This document shows positions 26,384 to 35,316 of a DNA stretch of 64,000 nt, piece after piece; the stretch's first letter is position 1, and the number at the start of each line of letters is the position of its first letter. The notes beneath the pieces are model-generated. The model had not been told where the DNA came from and ran no database searches. It saw only the letters and a program-made list of their open reading frames with translations. The DNA is from Bradyrhizobium nanningense (GTDB lineage Bacteria > Pseudomonadota > Alphaproteobacteria > Rhizobiales > Xanthobacteraceae). The stretch covers positions 606,100-670,099 of the forward strand of contig NZ_LBJC01000024.1 in the NCBI RefSeq assembly GCF_004114535.1, in the 5' to 3' direction. Position numbers and translations under genes: made by a program.

Positions 26384-28072
26384 CTACGTGCTGCTTCCTG
26401 CCGCCGTCGCGACCACTGGCAGCACCTCGGCGCCGGCGCGATCCGGCGTCTCGTCCTTCCAGCGCACCGAGCCGAACGGGCGCTCCAGCATGCGGCGGAT
26501 ACGCACCGGCTCCGGGCCGAGATGGAAATCGATCGCCTGCTGATGCAGCGCGCGTTCCGACTGGGTCGAGCGGTTGCGCTGACGCAAGTAGTCGAACCAG
26601 GTCGGGCAGTGATAGCGCTCCGTCCACAATTCAGGATCGGCGATGTCGCGGGCGATCGACCAGCCGTAGGCGCCGTTGCGCTGGCGGGAGAGCTGCACGT
26701 CCTGCATCACGTTGTGGAAGGCGCGCGCGTTCTCCTGCGCGACGCGATATTCGATCTCGACCACCAGCGGCCCGCTGCGCCCCGTCAGGGACAGCTTCAC
26801 CTCGGGATCGGCCAGCACATCGGCATCCTCATTGCGGGCACCGACGCGCGGCATCGTGAGCCAAATCCCGAGCAATGGCGAGATCAGCATCAGGCCGGCC
26901 GCGGTCAGCAGTGCGACCTCGACACCGGCGTAGTCGGTGAGATGGCCCCAGCCCCAGGCGCCGATGGCGATGCCGCCGGAAATCGAGGCCTGGAACGCCG
27001 CGAGCGAGCGGCCGGCGACCCAACGCGGCGCCGAGAGCTGCACGCCGATATTGAACAGCGCAATCGCAGCCATCCAGACCGCGCCGGCCAAGACCAGCGC
27101 CGCTGCCGTCAGCACCGGCTCCGTGCTGAGGGCGAGCGCAGCCATCGCGAACGCCATCGAGACGGTGCAGGCGCGGATCGCGGCTTCGCCGCTCATGCGC
27201 TTGCGCAGTTCGTGGATGTTGAGTGCGCCGATCACGGCGCCCATGCCGAAGGCGCCGAGCATGATGCCGTAGGTCTGCGCGCCGCCATGCAGCAAGTCGC
27301 GCGCGACCAGCGGCATCAGCGCCATGATGGCGCCGCCGATCAGGCCCATCACCAACGTGCGCAACAGCACGATCTTGATCGGTGGCGAATTGGTGATGTA
27401 GCGGAAGCCCGAGACCATGGCGCGGTTGAGCTTTTCCCGCGGCAGCCGTGAGGGCTCGACCGAGCGACGCCACAACAACAGCACCACCAGCAGCGGTATA
27501 TAGAGAATCGCGTTGCAGGCGAAGGCAGCCACTGCGCCGAGCGCGGCGACGATGACGCCGCCGACTGCCGGGCCGAAGCTGCGCGCGATGTTGTAGCTGA
27601 TGCCGTTCAGCGCGACGGCCGAAGGCAGCGCGTCGGGCGGCACCTGTTCGCTGACCGAAGATTGCCACGCCGGGCCGAACAGAGCGTTGCCGCTGCCGAC
27701 CACGAAGCAGAAGGTCAGCAGCAATTCGGGGGTGATCAGGTTGAAGCCGGCCAGCACGGTGAGCGCGCTCGCGCCGATCAAGGCGATCGACAGCGAGACC
27801 AGCGTGACGATGCGACGGTCATACATGTCGGCGATGGCGCCGGCCGGCATCGAGATCAGCATGATCGGCAGCATCAGGGCGGTCTGCACCAGCGCCACCT
27901 TATCGGCCGATGCCGCCATTTGCGTCATCGCCCAGGCTGCGCCCACGCCCTGGATCAGCAGGCCGAGATTGGAGAGCAGGCTGGCGAGCCAGATGCGCCG
28001 GAACACGGTGTAACGCAGCGGCGCGGTGATGCCGTCGGCGGCCATTTTCTGACGGTTTGGCTGCTCGGTCAT
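26384..28072 (-). CDS. MFS transporter of the transmembrane secretion effector (MFS_3) type
   Basis: A 562-residue protein. The first about 410 residues hold roughly 11-12 membrane segments with MFS features (RIWLASLLSNLGLLIQGVGAAW, PAGAIADMYDRRIVTL, GPAVGGVIVAALG). The last about 150 residues form a soluble domain (LVVEIEYRVAQENARAFHNVMQ) like antibiotic-biosynthesis monooxygenase/dimeric ferredoxin folds. This tail is usual in PF05977 relatives of EntS. Proton-driven export of a small molecule such as a siderophore is the family expectation; no siderophore genes are adjacent. The start at 28072 was chosen for its GGAAGGGG; ATG 28084 is possible. Confidence 0.85.
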   Translation of the reverse strand: MTEQPNRQKMAADGITAPLRYTVFRRIWLASLLSNLGLLIQGVGAAWAMTQMAASADKVALVQTALMLPIMLISMPAGAIADMYDRRIVTLVSLSIALIGASALTVLAGFNLITPELLLTFCFVVGSGNALFGPAWQSSVSEQVPPDALPSAVALNGISYNIARSFGPAVGGVIVAALGAVAAFACNAILYIPLLVVLLLWRRSVEPSRLPREKLNRAMVSGFRYITNSPPIKIVLLRTLVMGLIGGAIMALMPLVARDLLHGGAQTYGIMLGAFGMGAVIGALNIHELRKRMSGEAAIRACTVSMAFAMAALALSTEPVLTAAALVLAGAVWMAAIALFNIGVQLSAPRWVAGRSLAAFQASISGGIAIGAWGWGHLTDYAGVEVALLTAAGLMLISPLLGIWLTMPRVGARNEDADVLADPEVKLSLTGRSGPLVVEIEYRVAQENARAFHNVMQDVQLSRQRNGAYGWSIARDIADPELWTERYHCPTWFDYLRQRNRSTQSERALHQQAIDFHLGPEPVRIRRMLERPFGSVRWKDETPDRAGAEVLPVVATAAGSST

Positions 28073-28221
28073 ATCCCCTTCCATATGGGCTGGCAGAAGT
28101 GGTCTTGGAGCTCTCTTTGGGCGATTCCGGCAAATTCAGTGATGCCTGCGAAAGTCATTCGCTGTCCAGTGGTTAGGCCGCTATAAGCGGTGCAAAGAGG
28201 GCGGTTGCCGGGGAGGAACAG

Positions 28222-29592
28222 ATGAAGCTGTCGCGACGGATGATTTTGTTGGGGGCCGGCAGCTTGCCCTTCGCAACTGCGAGCTTGCGGACGGCGGCGT
28301 TTGCCCAGGCCGCGCCGGCTACGCCGGGCAATGAGGTGCCGCCGATCTTGTTCGTGCACGGCAATGGCGACTATGACGCGCTCTGGATGACCACCTTGTG
28401 GCGGATGGAATCCAACGGCATCGCGCGCGATCGCATGATGGCGATCAATTTCACGGATCCCAATGCGCGCACCGACGACACGGTCGAGCAGGCGGGCCGC
28501 TCCTCGACCGAGGACCAGCGCCGCGAACTCGCTGCTGCCATCGCCGAGTTGAAGCGCCGCACCGGTGCGCCTCGCGTGGCGCTGGTCGGCAGCTCGCGCG
28601 GCGGCTATGCCATTCGCAACGTGATCAAGAATGGCGGCGCCGGCGACGTCAGCCACGCCGTGTTGTGCGGCACGCCCAATCACGGCGTGTTCGCGACTGA
28701 CGACCAGCCCAATAGCGAGTTCAACGGCCGTGGCCCGTTTCTGCGCGGCCTGAACGAAGGCGGGAGCGAGGTGACGCCGGGCGTTGCCTTCCTGACGCTG
28801 CGCAGCGACGGCATGGACAAATACGCGCAGGCCGATGGCCGCTTCATCGGCAAGCCCGGCACGCCGACCGGCATCACCGCCGAGGGGCCGGAGCTGAAGG
28901 GCGCCACCAACCTCGTGCTCGGTGCGCTCGACCATCGCGAGGTGGCGTTCCATCCACGCGCGTTCCGGGAGATCTACAAGTTCATCGCCGGACGTGAGCC
29001 CGCGCGCATCGCGATCGTGCCGGAGGTGGCCGTCAAGCTCAGCGGCCTCGTCACGGGCACGCCCGGCGGGGTGTCGAGCAATCGCCCGGTGGCGGATGCA
29101 ACCGTCGATATCTTCCGCGTCGATCCCGATACCGGAGAGCGCAAGGGAGGCGTTGTGCATAGCGCAAAAACCACCGCCGACGGCCGCTGGGGGCCGGCGC
29201 AGGTCGACCCCTCCTGGTCGCTCGAATTCGTTCTGACGTCGGCGGGCGCGCCGATCACACACATCTATCGCTCGCCGTTCCCGCGCTCGTCCGACGTCGT
29301 CCATTTGCGCGCCGCACGGCCGCTCGGGTCGGCCGACAAGGACGCCGGCGCGGTCGTCATCATGTCGCGGCCACGCGGCTATTTCGGTCTGCCGCGGGAC
29401 GTGGTGTTGCTGGACGGCAAGGAGCCGGCCGACGTCAAACCGGGCGTCCCGACGGATTCGACGGCAACATTGCGGCTTGCGGCCGGCGAGGTTGGACGTA
29501 ACATCGTGGCTCAATTCGGCGAAGAACGGATTGTGGCGCGGGCCTGGCCCGCTTCCGAGAACAGGATTGCGATTGCCGAGCTGACTTATTAG
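28222..29592 (+). CDS. Tat-exported alpha/beta hydrolase
   Basis: A 456-residue protein. The N terminus KLSRRMILLGAGSLPFATA...AFA is a twin-arginine signal. The hydrolase core has an oxyanion-type FVHGNGDYDALW (44-55), the nucleophile elbow VGSSRGG with Ser125 and a candidate His in LGALDHREVAFHP. About residues 270-370 read like a beta-sandwich of the carboxypeptidase-regulatory type (PVADATVDIFRVD, KTTADGRWG). The lipase-like core suggests ester hydrolysis in the periplasm; substrate unknown. A P450 gene follows after 33 bases, so the two may be co-transcribed. Confidence 0.8.
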   Translation: MKLSRRMILLGAGSLPFATASLRTAAFAQAAPATPGNEVPPILFVHGNGDYDALWMTTLWRMESNGIARDRMMAINFTDPNARTDDTVEQAGRSSTEDQRRELAAAIAELKRRTGAPRVALVGSSRGGYAIRNVIKNGGAGDVSHAVLCGTPNHGVFATDDQPNSEFNGRGPFLRGLNEGGSEVTPGVAFLTLRSDGMDKYAQADGRFIGKPGTPTGITAEGPELKGATNLVLGALDHREVAFHPRAFREIYKFIAGREPARIAIVPEVAVKLSGLVTGTPGGVSSNRPVADATVDIFRVDPDTGERKGGVVHSAKTTADGRWGPAQVDPSWSLEFVLTSAGAPITHIYRSPFPRSSDVVHLRAARPLGSADKDAGAVVIMSRPRGYFGLPRDVVLLDGKEPADVKPGVPTDSTATLRLAAGEVGRNIVAQFGEERIVARAWPASENRIAIAELTY

Positions 29593-29625
29593 CTGTTTGC
29601 CTGCGTACCTCTGCGGGAGAGAGCC

Positions 29626-30996
29626 ATGAATATCGCCAGCGTACGTCGGCCCATCATCCCTCCGGCTCCCCCGCGTGCGCCCGACGACATGTCGTTCTTC
29701 GGCCGGCTTGCCGTGATCCGGCACAACATGATCGCGACCTGGGGACAGCGCGCCTATGAGGAAGACGTCATCAAGGGGCGCTTCTTCCTCCGCAACAGTT
29801 TCATCCTGAACCAGCCGGACGCGATCCGGCATGTCCTGCTCACCAATTACGAGAACTATACGCGCACGCCGGCGGGCATCCGCATGCTGCGTCCCGTGCT
29901 GGGTGACGGCCTTCTGATCGCCGAAGGTCATTCCTGGACGTTTCAGCGCCGCACCCTTGCGCCGGCCTTCACGCCGCGCGCCACCGCCAATCTCGTTCCG
30001 CACATGACGGCGGTGCTCGACGAGACCATCGCCAAGCTGGATGCGCGCTCGGGGGAAGAGGTCGACCTGCGCGAGATCATGCAGCGCATGACGCTGGAGA
30101 TCGCCGGGCGCACGATGTTTTCGTTCGGCATGGACCGGCATGGTGCGACCTTGCGCAACTTCATCATGGAATATGCCGCCCGGCTGGGACGGCCGTACTT
30201 TCTCGACATGCTGCTGCCGGTGTCGTGGCCGAGCCCGATGGATTTTGCCCGCGCCCGTTTCCGCAAGCGCTGGACCGAGTTCGTTGCCATGCTGATCGCC
30301 GAGCGGCGCGCGGCCGGCAAGAAGGACGGCGCGCCGCCGCGGGACCTGTTCGATCTCATGGACGCAGCGCGCGATCCTGAAACCGGCAAAGGCTTTTCCG
30401 ACGAGCAGCTTGTTGACGAGGTCGCGACCATGATCCTTGCGGGTCACGAGACCACGGCGACGGCGCTGTTCTGGGCGCTGTATCTGCTCGCGCTCGATCC
30501 GGACACGCAGGAAGAGGTCGCCTCCGAAACGCGCGGTGAACATCTCGACAGCATCGCCGACATCGACCGGCAGAAGTTCACCCGCGCGGTGATCGAGGAG
30601 ACGATGCGGCTCTATCCGCCGGCGTTCCTGGTCGCGCGTGCCGCGCGCGAGAAGGACAATGCGGCCGGTATCGAGATCGGCAAGGGCGACATCATCATGA
30701 TCGCGCCCTGGCTGCTGCACCGGCACGAGAAGCTGTGGGATCAGCCGAACGCCTTCATTCCAAAGCGCTTCATGACGAAAGAGGCGCCCGACCGGTTCGC
30801 CTATTTGCCGTTCGGCGCGGGTCCGCGCGTCTGCGTCGGCGCGCCGTTCGCGCAAGCCGAATCCGTGCTGGCGCTGGCCCGGTTGATCGGAGCCTTCCGT
30901 GTCGAGCTCGCCGATCAGGCAAATTCCGTGGTCCCGCTCGGCGTCGTCACGACCCAGCCGGACCACTCGCCCATGTTCCGCATCACGCGTCGGTGA
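29626..30996 (+). CDS. cytochrome P450
   Basis: A 456-residue soluble P450. The I-helix is ILAGHETTATALFWALYLL, the ExxR motif is EETMRLYPP and the heme ligand loop is FGAGPRVCVGAPFA with the cysteine near residue 403. It has no membrane anchor, so electrons must come from a ferredoxin/reductase system encoded elsewhere. The sequence looks closer to the CYP4/CYP102-like hydroxylases of fatty or terpenoid chains than to camphor types, but the substrate is not clear. It follows the Tat hydrolase gene by 33 bases and precedes a cyclase gene by 50. Confidence 0.93.
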   Translation: MNIASVRRPIIPPAPPRAPDDMSFFGRLAVIRHNMIATWGQRAYEEDVIKGRFFLRNSFILNQPDAIRHVLLTNYENYTRTPAGIRMLRPVLGDGLLIAEGHSWTFQRRTLAPAFTPRATANLVPHMTAVLDETIAKLDARSGEEVDLREIMQRMTLEIAGRTMFSFGMDRHGATLRNFIMEYAARLGRPYFLDMLLPVSWPSPMDFARARFRKRWTEFVAMLIAERRAAGKKDGAPPRDLFDLMDAARDPETGKGFSDEQLVDEVATMILAGHETTATALFWALYLLALDPDTQEEVASETRGEHLDSIADIDRQKFTRAVIEETMRLYPPAFLVARAAREKDNAAGIEIGKGDIIMIAPWLLHRHEKLWDQPNAFIPKRFMTKEAPDRFAYLPFGAGPRVCVGAPFAQAESVLALARLIGAFRVELADQANSVVPLGVVTTQPDHSPMFRITRR

Positions 30997-31046
30997 GGGC
31001 CTTTCGTCTGGCCGATGACGTGATCCACCCTAGATAGAGTCTCGTC

Positions 31047-32456
31047 ATGAGCGACATCCAGGCCCAGTTTTCCGTACTGAAGCAGACCGCTGATCCCGTC
31101 GTCGTCGAGGCCATCGCGCAGCTGATCGCCAACGGTCACGATCGCGATCTGAATCGCATCAATGCGCTCGATTTTGCCAATCGTACCGGGCTCGATCAGG
31201 AGAAGGTCATTTCCGGATTCCTGCATGCCTCCCGGCTCGGCCTGTTCGACATGAGCTGGAACGTGCTGTGTCCCGGTTGCGGAGGAGTGCTGGGTGCGCA
31301 TGCAACGTTGAAGTCGTTGAAGCACGAAGACTACAATTGCGCGCTCTGTGCAGCCGGATATGAGGCGTCCGTCGACGAAATGGTCGAGGTGGCCTTTACC
31401 GTGAGTCCGCGGGTCCGCCGCATCGGTGCTCATGATCCCGACACGCTGCCGATCTGGGAGTATGTGCGGCAGATGTTCTGGAGCTCCGGAGTCGATCTCA
31501 ACGAGGAATCCTTTTCCCGCCTGATCGACGAAGTGACGCTCGAAGCGCTCGAATTGCCTGCCGGCGAGAAGGCGATCCTCTCGCTCAACCTGCCCAGCCA
31601 GTTCATCATCGTCTTCGAGCCAGTGACCCATTCCGCTCATTTCCTGGATGTTCAGGGCGAGCCGACGAGCGAACGTCAGCAGCTCTCGATCATGTTCAAC
31701 AGGCTGGAGGCCCCGACGGGGACCACCGTGATGCGTCCCGGACCGTTGCGTCTCACGCTCGAGAACCAATCGGACAATCGCGTGCTGCCTTCAGTCTGGA
31801 TCGCCGCCGACGCGTTGCATGAGATGATCGGCAAGCGCAAGCCGATCCTGACCGCCAAGCGAATGCTGTCCAATCAGACGTTCCGCGACGTCTTCAAGGC
31901 CGATAATCTCAATGTCGACCAGCGACTGAAGATCACGTCCTTGACGTTCCTGTTCACCGACCTGAAGGGATCGACGGCGCTGTATGAGCGGGTCGGCGAT
32001 CTCACTGCCTTCGATCTCGTGCGAGCGCATTTTCGTGCGCTGCTGGAGATCATCGCCGCCGAGAAGGGCGCCGTTGTGAAGACGATCGGCGATGCTGTGA
32101 TGGCGACCTTCGTCAAACCGGAGCACGCCATCACCGCGGGACTGCGCATGCGTGCAGCCATGGACGAATTGAACAAGCAGCGCGGCGCCAACGACCTCGT
32201 TCTCAAGATCGGCATCCATGAGGGTCCTTGCCTCGCGGTGATGCTCAACGAGCGGCAGGATTATTTCGGCCAGACCGTCAACATCGCCTCCCGCGTGCAG
32301 AGCCTGTCGACCGCGCAGGAGATTCACATCACCGGCCCGGTGCTGGACGCGCCGGCGGTTGCGGAAATACTCCAGCAGCGCGAGATCAAGCCGATCCAGA
32401 AACAGGCGGCGCTGCGTGGCATCGCCGACAAGATGGTGGTGTACGAGATCCCGTGA
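31047..32456 (+). CDS. DUF5939-adenylate cyclase domain protein
   Basis: A 469-residue protein. The N-terminal about 270 residues match the DUF5939 layout: a helical start (LDFANRTGLDQEKVISGFLHASRLGLFDMSW), a zinc-ribbon-like pair CPGC/CALC, then a beta-rich region. The C-terminal class III cyclase has FLFTDLKGSTALYERVG (metal Asp), VVKTIGDAVMATF (Lys and second Asp), DYFGQTVNIASRVQ (adenine-recognising Asp, Asn and Arg). cAMP is the probable product. The N-terminal part may sense a ligand; this is not established. No membrane segment. Confidence 0.88.
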   Translation: MSDIQAQFSVLKQTADPVVVEAIAQLIANGHDRDLNRINALDFANRTGLDQEKVISGFLHASRLGLFDMSWNVLCPGCGGVLGAHATLKSLKHEDYNCALCAAGYEASVDEMVEVAFTVSPRVRRIGAHDPDTLPIWEYVRQMFWSSGVDLNEESFSRLIDEVTLEALELPAGEKAILSLNLPSQFIIVFEPVTHSAHFLDVQGEPTSERQQLSIMFNRLEAPTGTTVMRPGPLRLTLENQSDNRVLPSVWIAADALHEMIGKRKPILTAKRMLSNQTFRDVFKADNLNVDQRLKITSLTFLFTDLKGSTALYERVGDLTAFDLVRAHFRALLEIIAAEKGAVVKTIGDAVMATFVKPEHAITAGLRMRAAMDELNKQRGANDLVLKIGIHEGPCLAVMLNERQDYFGQTVNIASRVQSLSTAQEIHITGPVLDAPAVAEILQQREIKPIQKQAALRGIADKMVVYEIP

Positions 32457-32762
32457 GGGAAGGTCGTCGGCCGCTCCAAACCCCCGTCATTGCGAGGAGC
32501 CCTTGCGACGAAGCAATCCAGACTGCGTCTGCGGAAAGATTCTGGATTGCTTCGCTACGCTCGCAATGACGGCGTGGAGGCGGATGCGCGCCACACTCCC
32601 CGTCATGCCCGGGCTTGTCCCGGCCATGACGCCGCCCCCAATATTGCCGAAACGTAATGCGGCGCGCGGAACTGACGCACGTTGCGCCGGTTGAGTTTCC
32701 TGCTCATATAATGCTGGCAACAGCCGCGCTCCTCGCGGCTGCATCGATTTCGGTAGGATCTT
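32457..32762. other. 306-base gap between cyclase and terB genes
   Basis: No coding frame stands out. It holds a family B inverted repeat (32485-32571) and a short CGTCATGCCCGGGCTTGTCCCGG palindrome near 32601-32630. The terB promoter is presumably in the last 100 bases. Confidence 0.5.
32485..32571. repeat. inverted repeat, family B, copy 1
   Basis: The element opens CGTCATTGCGAGGAGC and closes GCTCGCAATGACGG, so its ends are inverted copies; AAGCAATCCAGA and TCTGGATTGCTT pair inside. Other copies are at 41116-41232, 56377-56457 and 59531-59648. Confidence 0.85.
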
Positions 32763-33251
32763 ATGCTCGACGGCCTGCGCCAATTCATCGCCGACATTGT
32801 CGCCCCGCAAGATCAGCACCGCACGTTCGGTGACAGCGATTATCGGTTGGCGGCCACCGCGCTGCTGGTCCACGTGGTCTCGTTGGATGGCCAGCCGACG
32901 GCGGCCGAGCGGCGCAAGCTGCACGGCCTGATCGAAAGCCATTTTGGGCTCGATCACGGCACTGCGGATCGTCTGATCGCGGACGCCACCGAGGTCGAGG
33001 GCGAGGCGGTGGACCTCTATCACTTCACCAGCGTCATCATGCGCTCGCTCGACGAAGAGGGTCGCAAGCGCATCGTTCGGATGATGTGGGAGCTGGTCTT
33101 TGCCGACGGCCAGGTCAGCGAGTTCGAGGACAACGTGGTCTGGCGCGCCTCCGATCTGCTCGGGATTTCCCAGCGGGACCGGATCGAGCTGAAGCATATT
33201 GTGGCGGAGCGCGTCGGTGGTCAGGTGAAGGATGACGCCGTCGGCGGCTGA
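32763..33251 (+). CDS. TerB-family (DjlA/TerB-like) protein
   Basis: A 162-residue all-helical protein of the TerB family: LAATALLVHVVSLDGQPTAAERRKLHGLI and MWELVFADGQVSEFEDNVVWRASDLLGIS. The two acidic DGQ loops are typical metal-binding signatures of the fold. TerB proteins belong to membrane-linked stress systems (tellurite, phage), but this stand-alone alphaproteobacterial type has no known specific role. No other ter genes are nearby. Confidence 0.85.
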   Translation: MLDGLRQFIADIVAPQDQHRTFGDSDYRLAATALLVHVVSLDGQPTAAERRKLHGLIESHFGLDHGTADRLIADATEVEGEAVDLYHFTSVIMRSLDEEGRKRIVRMMWELVFADGQVSEFEDNVVWRASDLLGISQRDRIELKHIVAERVGGQVKDDAVGG

Positions 33252-33463
33252 CCCGTCCGGCCCGGTGATTGCCGGACCTGCGAACCACATGACGAAACTT
33301 TAATGTAATCCCGGGCCGCCCCCGCTTTGGCGGATTCGCCTGCAAATACCTGTCCTTCCTGTCCCCCTGTCGCCCGCTCAAGGCGCCATTCCGCCAGTGC
33401 CGCTTGCCTGTCGCGCACGGCTTATGCTCTCGTTCCGCCATTGCGGGGCCAAAGACTTCAATT

Positions 33464-33492
33464 CAAGAGACTTGGATCAAGAGACTTGGATC
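33464..33492. repeat. 14-base tandem duplication before the SDR start codon
   Basis: The word AAGAGACTTGGATC occurs twice in a row and ends directly at the GTG start of the SDR gene. Both copies contain the GGA that would serve as Shine-Dalgarno. Confidence 0.7.
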
Positions 33493-34272
33493 GTGACTGA
33501 GCGCGTAACGTTGATCACCGGTGCCTCGGCGGGCATAGGCACGGAGTTGGCGCGTGTATTTGCCGCCAACGGACATCGCCTGGCATTGACGGCGCGGCGC
33601 GCGGATCGATTGGAGGCGCTCGCGCGCGAGCTCGCTGCCAAGGGCGGCAAGAAGCCGATCGTGATCGCCTGCGATCTCGAGGACCCCGCCGCCGGCGAGA
33701 CGATCGCAGCGGCGCTCGCCGCCGAAGGCGTCGAGCTCGATCACCTCGTCAACAATGCCGGCTTCGGCGTATTCGGCGATGCAATCGAGCGCGATCGCGA
33801 CGAGCAGATCGGCATCGTCGACGTCAACGTGCGGGCCCTGACGGATCTGTCGCTGCGCTTTGCCGATCAGCTGATCAGGAACAAGGGCGGTCTTCTCAAT
33901 GTGGGCTCGGTCGCGGGCTTCCTGCCTGGTCCCGGCATGGCCGTCTATTATGCGTCCAAGGCCTATGTGATTTCCTTCACCGAAGCGCTCCGGGCGGAGC
34001 TTGCGCCGCGCGGCGTTCGTGTCACCGTGCTTTGCCCGGGCCCCGTGCCCACCGAATTTCAGGCGCGCGCCGGCGTCGGGTCCCAGCACGATACGGCCCT
34101 TCTGAATGTTTCAGCCGCCGATGTCGCGCAGGAGGCCTATCGTGGCCTGATGGCCAACAAACGGGCAGTGCTGCCGGGTCTTGGCATCAAGATTGTGCCG
34201 CTTGCGCTGCGCTTTTTCCCGCGCGGCTTCATCCTGGCCGCTACGAGCCGGTTCCAGAGGCGCAGGCAATAG
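33493..34272 (+). CDS. short-chain dehydrogenase/reductase
   Basis: A 259-residue classical SDR. The cofactor motif is LITGASAGIGTELARVF, with TARRADRLEAL favouring NADP(H). NNAGFGVFG and the active-site Ser/Tyr/Lys (GSVAGFLPGPGMAVYYASKAY) follow. Its C terminus is hydrophobic and basic (VPLALRFFPRGFILAATSRFQRRRQ), as in DltE-like SDRs that may touch the membrane. Substrate unknown. The GTG at 33493 is the start that gives a normal SDR N terminus; the frame upstream is not family-like. Confidence 0.87.
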   Translation: MTERVTLITGASAGIGTELARVFAANGHRLALTARRADRLEALARELAAKGGKKPIVIACDLEDPAAGETIAAALAAEGVELDHLVNNAGFGVFGDAIERDRDEQIGIVDVNVRALTDLSLRFADQLIRNKGGLLNVGSVAGFLPGPGMAVYYASKAYVISFTEALRAELAPRGVRVTVLCPGPVPTEFQARAGVGSQHDTALLNVSAADVAQEAYRGLMANKRAVLPGLGIKIVPLALRFFPRGFILAATSRFQRRRQ

Positions 34273-34343
34273 AGAAATCCTGGAGCTCCCGTAGTGGCCC
34301 GGAGCTTGCTTCACGTTCGATGTGTGCGCGAACTCACACGATG

Positions 34344-34351
34344 TTAACCAT
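34344..34351. promoter_or_regulatory. possible CtrA half site
   Basis: TTAACCAT, the reported CtrA half-site consensus, 47 bases before the amidotransferase start. Short, so chance is possible. Confidence 0.25.
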
Positions 34352-34397
34352 CGCTTAGCTATGCTGGCGGTCTGAACCGATAGCACTCGCAGAGGCC

Positions 34398-35192
34398 ATG
34401 TCGTTCCGGTCGGACAGGTTTGGTGGCGCAGAATTGGTGCCCTTCCGAAGGAAGGCGCCGAGCACTGCCGCCTCCGAAAGCCGGTTGCCGGTCTTGATCG
34501 TCCTGCATCAGGAATGCTCGACCCCGGGCCGCGTCGGCAACGCGCTCCGCGCGCTTGGCCACGCCTTGGACATTCGCCGTCCCCGCTTCGGCGATCCGCT
34601 GCCGGAGACGCTCGATGAGCATGCCGGCGCCGTATTCTTCGGCGGTCCGATGAGCGCCAACGATCCCGACGACTATATCCGGCGCGAGATCGACTGGATC
34701 GAAATTCCGCTCCGCGAACAGCGGCCGTTCCTCGGCATCTGCCTTGGCGCCCAGATGCTCGCGATGCAGCTCGGTGCGCGCGTCGCGCCGCATGCCGATG
34801 CGCTGACCCAGATCGGCTACTACCCGATCCGTCCGACCGCCGCGGGCCACGCGCTCTGCCCGGCCTGGCCGGCCCAGGTCTATCACTGGCATCGCGAGGG
34901 CTTCGAGCTGCCTGTCGGCGCCGAATTGCTTGCGGAAGGTGACGATTTTCCGGTGCAGGCATTCCGTGTCGGCAATGCTTTCGGCGTGCAGTTTCATCCT
35001 GACGTGACCTACGCGATGATGCATCGCTGGACCACGCGCGGCTATGACGGTTTCAGCGCGCCCGGTGCGCGGCAGCGGCACCATCATTTCGCAGATCGCG
35101 CCGTCTACGATGCCGCAGAGCGCGCCTGGCTCGACCACTTCATCAACGGCTGGCTGGCGCGCCGGCCGCTGCTGGCGCAAGCCGCCGAGTGA
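34398..35192 (+). CDS. class I glutamine amidotransferase-like protein
   Basis: A 264-residue protein with one GATase-1 domain. The nucleophile elbow is FLGICLGAQMLAMQLG (Cys115), and the His/acid part is FGVQFHPDVTYAM. The usual FHPE Glu is Asp here. Such stand-alone proteins are often called GMP synthase-like glutamine amidotransferases and act on unknown acceptors. The long N-terminal extension (1-30) is basic and not part of the fold; a later start is possible. No synthetase partner is adjacent. Confidence 0.82.
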   Translation: MSFRSDRFGGAELVPFRRKAPSTAASESRLPVLIVLHQECSTPGRVGNALRALGHALDIRRPRFGDPLPETLDEHAGAVFFGGPMSANDPDDYIRREIDWIEIPLREQRPFLGICLGAQMLAMQLGARVAPHADALTQIGYYPIRPTAAGHALCPAWPAQVYHWHREGFELPVGAELLAEGDDFPVQAFRVGNAFGVQFHPDVTYAMMHRWTTRGYDGFSAPGARQRHHHFADRAVYDAAERAWLDHFINGWLARRPLLAQAAE

Positions 35193-35316
35193 TCGCGCCG
35201 TTGCGCAGGTCCTTGGCGCAGGTTCTTGGCGCAAGTCCTCGCGCCTCCCCCTGATATGCTAGGCTCTCCGCCAACGAGCGCGCACCAATGCGTGCCGGCA
35301 GACAAGGGAGAGCGTC

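Noticed and set aside
26384..26850. MFS transporter with a soluble C-terminal domain as a novel fusion
   Set aside because: The dimeric ABM-like tail is usual for the MFS_3 (PF05977) group, so this is normal architecture.
28069..30966. 965-codon open frame on the minus strand across the hydrolase and P450 genes
   Set aside because: It runs antisense through two well-supported genes and their gap; translation lacks any domain, so it is a codon-bias shadow.
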